Part shown: one piece after another, positions 1 through 5,166 of the stretch
Numbering within the stretch: the first letter of the stretch is position 1
How the letters are laid out: each line of letters begins with the position of its first letter
Assembly (NCBI GenBank): GCA_004356175.1
Contig: SMXV01000102.1
Location: forward strand, 1 to 5,436
DNA: 5,436 bases
Origin: Acidobacteriota bacterium
GTDB lineage: Bacteria > Actinomycetota > Acidimicrobiia > Spongiisociales > UBA5794
Reading direction: 5' to 3'
The notes under the pieces: model-generated
Seen by the model: only the letters and a program-made list of their open reading frames with translations
What the model was told of the DNA's origin: nothing
The model's database searches: none
Made by a program: the position numbers and the translations under genes

Positions 1-68
1 CTCCGTACCGAACACAATGGGCGAGCTTCGGGTACCGTTTCTACATCGCTCCTGGAGACTCACCGACA

Positions 69-1910
69 ATGTACCTCGAACACATCGAAGGTCCCGATGA
101 CATTCGTAGCCTTGACTACGAAAAGCTTGAGGTATTGGCGACCGAAATTCGGGAGTTCCTTGTTGATGCGGTTGCTACGCACGGCGGCCATCTTGGCTCG
201 AACCTCGGCGTTGTTGAACTCACAATTGCCCTGCACAGGGTCTTTGAATCTCCTCGCGACGTAATTCTGTGGGACACGGGTCACCAGGCATATGTGCACA
301 AGATCGTGACAGGCCGTCGAGAGGGCTTCGACCATCTGCGTGAAGAGGGGGGTCTGAGCGGGTATCCGAGCAGATCCGAATCGGTGCATGACGTGATCGA
401 GAACAGTCACGCAAGCACTGTGTTGAGTTACGCGTATGGTATTGCAACTGCCCGTGAACTCCATGACACGGGGGAGGGCCACGGCCACGTCGTTGCCGTC
501 ATAGGCGACGGTGCAATGACCGGTGGCATGGCTTTTGAAGGTCTGAACAACCTTGGGCACAGCGGCAGAGATGTGACGATTGTGCTCAACGACAATGGGC
601 GAAGTTACGCACCTACTGTGTCGAAACTGTCTGAAAGTCTGATGAGCATCAGAGCGAACCCCGTGTACATGAAACGGCAGAAGAGGTTCGAGGCTGTCGC
701 CCAGAAGGCTCCCATCGTCGGACGGATCCTCGGGAGGACAATCAACGCAACCAAGGCAGGGATTAGGGAGATGTGGGCTCCGCCAGCCTTCTTTGAGGAT
801 CTTGGGCTCAGGTATCTCGGACCGTACGATGGTCACGATGTCGAGGCTGTCGAGTCTGCCCTTACTAGCGCGAAGGAGTTCGCAGGCCCGGTCGTTGTCC
901 ACGTTCTTACACAAAAGGGGAGGGGTCACGCACCTGCGGAGAACGACAGCGTCAAGCTGATGCACGACACCGGATCCATCAAGCCAGGGAGTTTCACCGA
1001 GGCGTTTGCCGATTCGCTAGTGAAATTGGGAGAGGTCCACCCGCAGCTCGTGGCGATAACCGCCGCAATGCCAGATTCGACTGGTGTACTTGACTTCTCA
1101 GATCGTTTTCCGGACCGATGCTTCGACGTTGGTATCGCTGAGCAGCACGCCGTCGCGTCTGCAGCGGGGATGGCGATGGAGGGACTCGTTCCTGTCGTTG
1201 CGTTGTACTCGACGTTCCTTACAAGAGCGATCGACCAGGTCAATCTCGACGTAGGGCTCCACGGAGAGCACGTGATATTTTGTCTGGATCGAGCCGGGGT
1301 AACCGGTGACGACGGGCCATCGCATCACGGTCTTCTCGACATGGTCCTTTGCATGAAGGTTCCCGGGATGACGGTCATGGCGCCGTCCTCCTACCAGGAG
1401 ATCGAGGTCATGCTTGCCGCTGCGATTGACCTGTGCGATGGTCCTGTGTCCATCCGCTGGCCGAAGACGCCTGCCGAGACCGTGCCTGAGGACCAGGTCG
1501 GCGCTGGCCTTGATGCTCGACGGGCACGCATCGGAAACGGACGAGTGTGTTTCATTGGTGTTGGCAAGATGTTCAACGCGTGCCTGAGAGCAGCGGAGTT
1601 ACTTGAGGCAGAGGGAATTGATGCAACGGTATGGGATCCGCGAATTGTGAAGCCGCTCGACACAAAGATGTTGGATGACGCGGCTGGCAACGACGTTGTG
1701 GTGAGTGTTGAGGACGGGTTCAGGGAGGGCGGTGTCGGAACTGCCGTTCATCTCGCGCTCCGCGACCTCGACTCAAGAGCACAGGTCGAGATTCTCGGTG
1801 TACCGATCGATTACTTCCAGCACGCCAAACCCGATGTGATCCTCCACCGGCTCGGTCTTGATGCCGAGGGGATAGCCGCATCGACCCTGCGCGCCCTCTC
1901 GAAGATTTGA
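69..1910 (+). CDS. dxs: 1-deoxy-D-xylulose-5-phosphate synthase (DXS), complete
   Basis: This cytosolic, thiamine-diphosphate-dependent enzyme condenses pyruvate with D-glyceraldehyde 3-phosphate to form 1-deoxy-D-xylulose 5-phosphate, the entry step of the MEP isoprenoid pathway and a precursor for thiamine and pyridoxal. The 613-residue product is slightly shorter than the usual 620-640. Visible motifs are the active-site His41 in GGHLGSNLG, WDTGHQAY with His72, the ThDP/Mg site GDGAMTGG (Asp147) paired with LNDN (Asn176), the catalytic Glu358 in GIAEQHA, DRAG...GDDGPSHHG at 407-421, and substrate-side Arg463 in SIRWP. The transketolase C-terminal domain covers about 490-610. LNDNGRSYAPT and ENSHAS are the actinobacterial variants. 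The ATG at 69 gives the family's normal N-terminus (MYLEHIEGPDD), and a GGAG lies 11 nt upstream at 54-57. The frame stays open to the left edge, but the residues before 69 do not look like DXS. The gene is convergent with the next one, with a 28-bp gap and no clear terminator. Confidence 0.97.
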   Translation: MYLEHIEGPDDIRSLDYEKLEVLATEIREFLVDAVATHGGHLGSNLGVVELTIALHRVFESPRDVILWDTGHQAYVHKIVTGRREGFDHLREEGGLSGYPSRSESVHDVIENSHASTVLSYAYGIATARELHDTGEGHGHVVAVIGDGAMTGGMAFEGLNNLGHSGRDVTIVLNDNGRSYAPTVSKLSESLMSIRANPVYMKRQKRFEAVAQKAPIVGRILGRTINATKAGIREMWAPPAFFEDLGLRYLGPYDGHDVEAVESALTSAKEFAGPVVVHVLTQKGRGHAPAENDSVKLMHDTGSIKPGSFTEAFADSLVKLGEVHPQLVAITAAMPDSTGVLDFSDRFPDRCFDVGIAEQHAVASAAGMAMEGLVPVVALYSTFLTRAIDQVNLDVGLHGEHVIFCLDRAGVTGDDGPSHHGLLDMVLCMKVPGMTVMAPSSYQEIEVMLAAAIDLCDGPVSIRWPKTPAETVPEDQVGAGLDARRARIGNGRVCFIGVGKMFNACLRAAELLEAEGIDATVWDPRIVKPLDTKMLDDAAGNDVVVSVEDGFREGGVGTAVHLALRDLDSRAQVEILGVPIDYFQHAKPDVILHRLGLDAEGIAASTLRALSKI

Positions 1911-1938
1911 CGCTTCCGTGACCGCAGGTATCGTCGCG

Positions 1939-2172
1939 CTACTCTGAGGTGCCGACACCCCGGTCGGAGAGCAGTGCACGCAGTGCAGCAATGCGAGCCT
2001 TTAACCCGGTCGTGTCGTCGTTTGCGGCTCGTGATAGATGGATTGTGGAAGCGGCGTTTGGCGAAGTGGTGTCCGTGGCGGCGGCTTCCAGCCTGCGCAA
2101 CTTGATGTAGAGCTCCTCTGTTGGAGCCGATTCATCCATTGAAGCTGCTTCGGGGGCGTTCTGACGTTGCAT
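1939..2172 (-). CDS. small hypothetical protein, divergent from the SOS-controlled polymerase gene
   Basis: I do not recognise a family. From the ATG at 2172 the product has 77 residues. It is charged and soluble, with no membrane segment. Two Leu/Ala/Arg-rich stretches that look helical (around TEELYIKLRRLEAAA and GLKARIAALRALL) are joined by a Thr/Ser/Asn-rich linker, so a short helical or coiled-coil pair is possible. The start is uncertain. The same frame has an ATG at 2139, where the charged core begins, and another at 2214 that lies inside the LexA palindrome region. None has a convincing Shine-Dalgarno sequence; GGAA sits only 2 nt before the 2172 ATG. The gene reads away from the SOS box at 2217-2240, so LexA could control both directions, since the palindrome supplies TAGAAA as a possible -10 on this strand. 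It is convergent with dxs. It could still be a spurious frame, but the space from 1911 to 2216 is otherwise empty. Confidence 0.5.
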   Translation of the reverse strand: MQRQNAPEAASMDESAPTEELYIKLRRLEAAATDTTSPNAASTIHLSRAANDDTTGLKARIAALRALLSDRGVGTSE

Positions 2173-2216
2173 GGTTCCAATGATAAACGGTGAAACCGGG
2201 CACCAACACTCCATTT

Positions 2217-2240
2217 CTAGTCGAACGTATGTTCGACTAG
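2217..2240. promoter_or_regulatory. LexA operator (SOS box), actinobacterial type
   Basis: A perfect palindrome has 10-base arms, CTAGTCGAAC and GTTCGACTAG, around the 4-base spacer GTAT. The inner TCGAACGTATGTTCGA (2221-2236) matches the mycobacterial/actinobacterial SOS consensus TCGAAC-N4-GTTCGA exactly. Symmetry continues outward with a single extra T: CTCCATTTCTAG on the left mirrors CTAGAATGGAG on the right, so the near-palindrome spans about 2210-2247. The box ends 9 bases before the polymerase start codon at 2250, a position where bound LexA would block the promoter. The divergent small gene begins on the other side. DNA-damage induction is the expected behaviour, inferred from dnaE2 regulation in mycobacteria. 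Confidence 0.92.
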
Positions 2241-2243
2241 AAT
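2238..2243 (+). promoter_or_regulatory. candidate -10 element of the SOS-controlled polymerase promoter
   Basis: TAGAAT overlaps the right edge of the LexA palindrome. Initiation 6-7 bases after it would fall at or next to the ATG at 2250, giving a leaderless or nearly leaderless mRNA. This fits the purine-rich GGAGG at 2244-2248 being only one base from the ATG, too close to act as a normal ribosome binding site. No good -35 is visible; TTCTAG at 2215-2220 is the best-placed hexamer. Confidence 0.4.
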
Positions 2244-2552
2244 GGAGGCATGACGAGGTACGTCGAACTCCACTGCCACACGAACTACTCCTTTCTCGAT
2301 GGTGCCTCATGGGCGGGGGAGCTGGTTGAGCGGGCTGCCGACCTTGGGTATGACGCTCTTGGTGTGACAGACCATGATGGGTTCAGGGGGGCGGTGCAGA
2401 TGCATGCGCACGCTACAAGAGTCGGACTTCCCATCATCTATGGTACGGAGGTTGGAATGCCCCGCGATGATTCCGGCAGCGCTGGTGTGCCGGTGGATGA
2501 CGTCCTGGTTCCTGACAACACGGAGATACCGCAAGCAGGTGACAGCGACCCG

Positions 2553-2815
2553 ACAGCAGCGGGTACCCCCCACCCCTCAGCACACTCCAAACGCACCCAT
2601 ACACCCAAACCGCTACCCCACAAACCACCACAACCACCCCCACCGCCATATGCACCCACCCCCACTGGAGTGAGGAAGGGAGGGGTGTGTCAGGTTTGTT
2701 TTGTGTGTGGAGGGTATTGTTGTGTCGTTTCTTCAGGCTCCGATAGTACGCGTTTGTCGTTTGGTGGCTTGGGTTTCCGCCTGGTTCGTGGACCGTTTAT
2801 GTGTGGATTCTGTTG
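2553..2815 (+). repeat. strand-asymmetric non-coding element, copy A (CA-rich arm then GT-rich arm)
   Basis: This stretch of more than 250 bases has no credible gene. About 89 of the 100 bases from 2566 to 2665 are A or C. The strand then flips, and about 77% of the bases from 2681 to 2810 are G or T. The switch is at the small hairpin CACT-GG-AGTG (2663-2672). Landmarks shared with copy B (5167-5436) are ACAGCA then GGTACCC (2553-2568) on the left and a 21-base block at 2677-2697 on the right, beginning AGGGAGGGGTGTGTCA and ending GTTT, with one mismatch between copies. The interval between the landmarks is nearly the same in both (124 versus 120 bases), but the interior has diverged. The C-rich, G-poor RNA made from the + strand would resemble a Rho utilisation site, and the minus strand has G-runs that could form quadruplexes. 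Confidence 0.65.
2663..2672. repeat. small hairpin at the composition switch of copy A
   Basis: CACT-GG-AGTG forms a 4-bp stem exactly where A/C-rich sequence changes to G/T-rich sequence. It occupies the same place as the stronger 7-bp hairpin at 5319-5335 in copy B. It is weak on its own and is listed because the position is conserved. Confidence 0.3.
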
Positions 2816-2826
2816 ACCCTAGGAAA

Positions 2827-2842
2827 ATACCCCGTGGGGTAT
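2827..2842. promoter_or_regulatory. CsoR-like metalloregulator operator candidate
   Basis: ATACCCCGTGGGGTAT has perfect 7-base arms and a 2-base spacer. The TACCCC/GGGGTA arms match the general form of operators bound by the CsoR family (copper-sensing CsoR, persulfide-sensing CstR). A TTGACC at 2813-2818 lies upstream and TATATG at 2840-2845 overlaps the right arm, so the palindrome lies in a plausible promoter, although the 21-base spacing is long. No known target gene follows: the ATG at 2843 opens only eight codons before TGA. It may be an orphan operator left after gene loss, or a chance palindrome. Confidence 0.4.
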
Positions 2843-2878
2843 ATGCAGTGTGTGTTGCTGGGTTCCTGATCACGTGTC

Positions 2879-2902
2879 TGTGTGGTGTTGGCCGACCACA
2901 CA
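2879..2902. repeat. inverted repeat with 8-bp stem
   Basis: TGTGTGGT (2879-2886) and ACCACACA (2895-2902) are perfect reverse complements around an 8-base loop. It lies about 50 bases past the stop of the minus-strand membrane-protein gene and could act as its terminator, but no T-run follows on that strand. It also directly abuts the left copy of the 23-bp direct repeat. Confidence 0.5.
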
Positions 2903-2923
2903 TTATGCCGGATATGGGCGGGC
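2901..2923 (+). repeat. 23-bp direct repeat, left copy (possible recombination site)
   Basis: This copy matches 3359-3381 at 21 of 23 positions. The last 18 bases, TGCCGGATATGGGCGGGC, are identical, and the two copies are 458 bases apart. It shares the TGCCGG core and the right arm with the other copy, but its left arm differs, so it lacks the clear inverted symmetry seen there. The pair brackets the small membrane-protein gene. Confidence 0.7.
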
Positions 2924-2951
2924 AGGAAGTGAGGGTTCCACCCCTGATCCG

Positions 2952-3203
2952 TCACCGAAGTGTCGGCCCGTCGTTGCCCCCTGGCGGACGCCGCAGAAGG
3001 ATCGGCTCGATCAGCATCGCTCCGGTGACCAGTACCACCGCTCCCCAACCGAGTGGGTAGAAGATGGCAAGAGCGAGTGCGACCGCCATGCCTACGAGCT
3101 TCGCCGTGCGCCATGGAGGGTCGAAGACGGAATCTACCCACCGGGCCCGTACGACCAGCGAGATAAGCAGCCCGCCGAGTGCAGCGATCGCGACGCCGTC
3201 CAT
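2952..3203 (-). CDS. small integral membrane protein, function unknown
   Basis: The 83-residue product is strongly hydrophobic, with three likely spans: about 3-18 (GVAIAALGGLLISLVV), 36-49 (KLVGMAVALALAIF) and 52-69 (GWGAVVLVTGAMLIEPIL). The second and third are separated by a tight YPLG turn. The Arg-rich loop after span 1 (RARW...PPWRTAK) and the RRPPGG tail predict N-terminus out and C-terminus in by the positive-inside rule. The ATG at 3203 is well supported by GAGGAG at 3211-3216 with a 7-base spacer. An ATG at 3210 exists but is in another frame with a poor product. I do not recognise a family. The gene lies alone on its strand between the two copies of the 23-bp repeat, so it may be the cargo of a small excisable segment. 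It could be a transporter accessory or a toxin-like peptide; nothing seen decides this. Confidence 0.62.
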   Translation of the reverse strand: MDGVAIAALGGLLISLVVRARWVDSVFDPPWRTAKLVGMAVALALAIFYPLGWGAVVLVTGAMLIEPILLRRPPGGNDGPTLR

Positions 3204-3206
3204 GGT

Positions 3207-3332
3207 TCATCTCCTCGAGCTTCGAGCGAGGTGCGGCGATTGCAGATCGTCGTCACCGATGACGCAGGCTACTGCCGAAGCCCTTGCGGGCAGCACAACG
3301 TCATTGGCTATGGCCGAGATTCTGTCGGTCAC
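3207..3332 (-). CDS. possible short upstream ORF coupled to the membrane-protein gene
   Basis: A GTG at 3332 opens a 41-codon frame (beginning VTDRISAIANDVVLPAR) that ends in a TGA at 3207-3209. That stop lies between the GAGGAG ribosome binding site and the ATG of the membrane-protein gene, an arrangement seen in translationally coupled pairs. The frame stays open further upstream to about 3479, but there it crosses the 23-bp repeat and the antisense of the integrase remnant. Third positions are fairly GC-rich, as in real genes here. No ribosome binding site and no recognised family. It may be leftover coding sequence or simply leader DNA of the membrane-protein gene. Confidence 0.2.
   Translation of the reverse strand: MTDRISAIANDVVLPARASAVACVIGDDDLQSPHLARSSRR
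3211..3216 (-). promoter_or_regulatory. Shine-Dalgarno site of the small membrane-protein gene
   Basis: GAGGAG on the minus strand, 7 bases before the ATG at 3203. It decides the start of the membrane-protein gene over the nearer ATG at 3210, which has no spacer room. Confidence 0.7.
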
Positions 3333-3358
3333 GCCTAACGGTCTATACGGCTGGCCGC

Positions 3359-3381
3359 CATATTGCCGGATATGGGCGGGC
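3359..3381 (+). repeat. 23-bp direct repeat, right copy, with crossover-site-like symmetry
   Basis: This copy contains CCATATTGCCGGATATGG (3358-3375): inverted arms CCATAT/ATATGG around the 6-base core TGCCGG. With a one-base slip per arm the symmetry extends to GCCGCC on the left and GGCGGGC on the right. Two inverted arms around a 6-8 bp core is the usual layout of tyrosine-recombinase core sites. It lies right at the point where the integrase remnant's recognisable sequence begins. The other copy is at 2901-2923. Confidence 0.7.
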
Positions 3382-3575
3382 GGGGTTCGCCCGGCCATTC
3401 GCTGCGTGCCGGGTTCGTATCTGAATGTGATCGGCGTGGTATCAGTACATCGGCTGTCCGTATCGTGACGGGCCACCAATCAGACGCCATGCTGTCGGTG
3501 TACACAAGGCCAAGGTCTCTGTTCGAGTCTTCAGCCGGTGCCTACTTCAACGACAGCGAGGCAGACTTATCGTGA
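3363..3575 (+). pseudogene. tyrosine recombinase/integrase, C-terminal catalytic remnant
   Basis: The frame encodes the last ~60 residues of a phage-type tyrosine recombinase. From the TTG at 3363, GHSLRAGF supplies the His-x-x-Arg pair (His12, Arg15), TGHQSDAM supplies the second His (His38), and SVYTRP supplies the nucleophilic tyrosine (Tyr47) at the usual nine residues after that His. A normal enzyme has about 300 or more residues. The SAM-like N-terminal DNA-binding domain, the first catalytic Arg and the Lys hairpin are absent, and the frame hits a TAA at 3336-3338. Recognisable sequence starts only about 10 bases after the 23-bp repeat, so a rearrangement at that repeat probably removed the 5' part. 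The product cannot catalyse recombination alone. It is convergent with the cyclase gene. The TTG start and the residues before GHSLR are unlikely to be native. Confidence 0.78.
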
Positions 3576-3644
3576 GCCAAGGCGTTACCAATCAGTCGCC
3601 CCTCTAGGTAAGATTGGCCGCGGAGGTTTGGCGATGGTTCCTCA

Positions 3645-5069
3645 CTAGTCGTCCAACTCTCGAAGGAATCCCTGAACTTCCGCAACGAACCGCGTCCAGG
3701 CAGGTTCGTCTTCGAGCATCAAATGGTTACGGCCTTCAAGAGGAACAAATCGTGCGTTTGGCAGTAGTGAGGCCATCAGACGCCCTTGTTCAAACGGGAC
3801 TTGCCCGTCCTCTCGGACATGAAGGACCAGTGCGGGAACGTCGACGTTGGGTAAAATGTCCGTGACATCGACCTGGCTGTTGGCTCTCTGTATTCTCATC
3901 GCCATCTCGGGTTCGGTAGACATTCGTTGGAGATCGTTGAACCACTTCATCTGATCCGGTGTCGCCTCGGGCATGAAGCCGTTGGTGAAGAACTGCCTGA
4001 AGGCAGGATCATCACTGCCCCAGCCGTGACGAATGATTGCCAGTTTCGCTTCGAGCAAATCGTCAGACTCCGTGGCTCCCCTATTCGATTCTCCCTGTGC
4101 ATAGCCGCCATACAGGATCAGCCCGGAGACTTTGTCTGGGTTTTGGTAGGCGTAGCGAACCGAGATGGCGCATCCTTGTGAGATTCCAAGGAGGGGAAAG
4201 CGCTCCAGTCCAACCGCGTCGATGACCGTCTCCAGATCGTGGACGAAAGCCTCATGGGATATTTCATCCACCTCACGATCCGACAATCCAGTGCCTCTCT
4301 GATCGAACCGAACCAGCGTTCGGCTGCGGCTCAGCTCCTGCATGAGGTGACGCCAGACGGGGCTTTTCCAGTCGTATTGGAGATGGTTCATCCAGTTCGG
4401 AGCTTTCACCAGCGGGGGCCCCGAGCCGACACTGGCGTAAGCGATCGTTACTCCATCAGCAGAGGTCGCGAATTTGATCTCCTGCGTGTCAGGGTCCCAA
4501 GCCTGAGGTGCGTCGGGGAGAACATCCGGCGAGTGCGTCGGCTCCCACTGCCAAGCATGTATCGCCCGAGAGATGTTCTTCACAGATTGTGGGCCAAGAT
4601 CCCGAAATTTTGTGTGCAATCGGTGCTCAACGCTCTGGTACACCACGTCAGAGACACACACACCACCGGGCCGACAGATACCTTCGAGACGCGCAGCGAT
4701 GTTGACTCCATCGCCAAAGATGTCGCCTTCCTCCACAACGACGTCACCCAGGTTCACTCCAATTCGATATTGGATCCTCGAATCAGCACTCGTCGCCGCC
4801 TCTCTGACCACCATCGACTCTTGAATCGCAATCGCACACTCAACGGCATCGACAACGCTCACGAACTCCGTAAGCAAGCCATCTCCGGTCGTCTTCACGA
4901 TTCTTCCGTGGTGCTGCTTGATCAGCGGATCGATCAAATCGACTCGCTGGTCCCGCATTCGGTCGAGTGTTCCCTGTTCGTCGATTTCCGTGAGCCGCGA
5001 AAAGCCCACCATGTCGGTAACCAACACTGCAGCGAGCCGCCGTTCATTCTCGTTCGGAGTAGAAGACAT
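3645..5069 (-). CDS. class III nucleotide (adenylate) cyclase fused to an alpha/beta hydrolase
   Basis: The 474-residue product (numbered from the ATG at 5069) has two intact domains. Residues ~11-175 form a class III cyclase catalytic domain with metal-binding Asp19 (VTDMVGFS) and Asp63 (TTGDG), adenine-specifying Lys59 and Asp116, and transition-state Asn123 and Arg127 (GVNIAAR). This complete set predicts cAMP synthesis as a homodimer. Residues ~197-474 form an alpha/beta hydrolase fold with FDQRGTGLSD, nucleophile Ser297 in GISQG, Asp421 (REDGQVP) and His449 (GRNHLML), a full triad. The substrate is unknown. No signal peptide or membrane span is seen, so it is probably cytosolic. A TTG at 5078 would add three residues; the ATG is preferred, though its ribosome binding site is weak. 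The fusion is a known architecture in actinobacteria and some proteobacteria. The gene is transcribed alone, away from element copy B. Confidence 0.93.
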   Translation of the reverse strand: MSSTPNENERRLAAVLVTDMVGFSRLTEIDEQGTLDRMRDQRVDLIDPLIKQHHGRIVKTTGDGLLTEFVSVVDAVECAIAIQESMVVREAATSADSRIQYRIGVNLGDVVVEEGDIFGDGVNIAARLEGICRPGGVCVSDVVYQSVEHRLHTKFRDLGPQSVKNISRAIHAWQWEPTHSPDVLPDAPQAWDPDTQEIKFATSADGVTIAYASVGSGPPLVKAPNWMNHLQYDWKSPVWRHLMQELSRSRTLVRFDQRGTGLSDREVDEISHEAFVHDLETVIDAVGLERFPLLGISQGCAISVRYAYQNPDKVSGLILYGGYAQGESNRGATESDDLLEAKLAIIRHGWGSDDPAFRQFFTNGFMPEATPDQMKWFNDLQRMSTEPEMAMRIQRANSQVDVTDILPNVDVPALVLHVREDGQVPFEQGRLMASLLPNARFVPLEGRNHLMLEDEPAWTRFVAEVQGFLRELDD

Positions 5070-5166
5070 TTCACACAAACTACGCGGGAAAATCGTTCCG
5101 CCACTCTACACCGATGCTCGACCGATCGCCCACAGCGTCCACCGAGTCAGCTCTCGCAAAGTAAGG

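Larger units (their letters stand above)
2250..2816 (+). pseudogene. dnaE2: 5' fragment of error-prone DNA polymerase III alpha subunit (DnaE2/ImuC-like), PHP domain only
   Basis: The first ~95 residues are the N-terminal PHP domain of a C-family DNA polymerase. Motif I is ELHCHTNYSFLDGAS (His8, His10, Asp17), motif II is VTDHDG (Asp41, His42, Asp43), and the GTEVG around Glu67 follows. The intact protein normally exceeds 1000 residues and performs translesion synthesis with ImuA'/ImuB. Here the polymerase palm, fingers, HhH and OB domains are all missing. Likeness to the family fades after VPVDDVLVPDNTEIPQ, near base 2535, and is gone by about 2552, where the CA-rich element begins. The frame stays open to the TGA at 2814-2816 only because that DNA encodes Pro/His/Thr/Lys and then Cys/Gly/Val runs. 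The perfect SOS box directly upstream supports DnaE2 rather than DnaE1. Insertion, deletion or an assembly join could each explain the break. Confidence 0.82.

Noticed and set aside
60..965. Minus-strand open frame of 301 codons
   Set aside because: It is antisense to dxs, and no motif or ribosome binding site supports it.
2553..2815. Group II intron or retron-like RNA for the GTGTG-rich region
   Set aside because: No domain V-like hairpin and no reverse transcriptase are present. GTGTG strings follow simply from the G/T composition.
2701..3060. + strand open frame of 119 codons through the GT-rich arm
   Set aside because: The Cys/Val/Gly-rich product reflects base composition, and the frame overlaps the better supported minus-strand membrane-protein gene.
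3333..3339. GCCTAAC / GTTAGGC matching the integron attC core consensus
   Set aside because: No partner core lies at attC distance on either side and no attC-like arms are present. A 7-base match alone is expected by chance.
2901..3381. CRISPR array
   Set aside because: There are only two repeat copies 458 bases apart with a gene between them. No regular spacers and no cas genes.
3515..3535. GTTCGAGTC resembling a tRNA T-loop
   Set aside because: Flanking bases do not form a T-stem, and no acceptor, D or anticodon arms are found. It is coding sequence of the integrase remnant.
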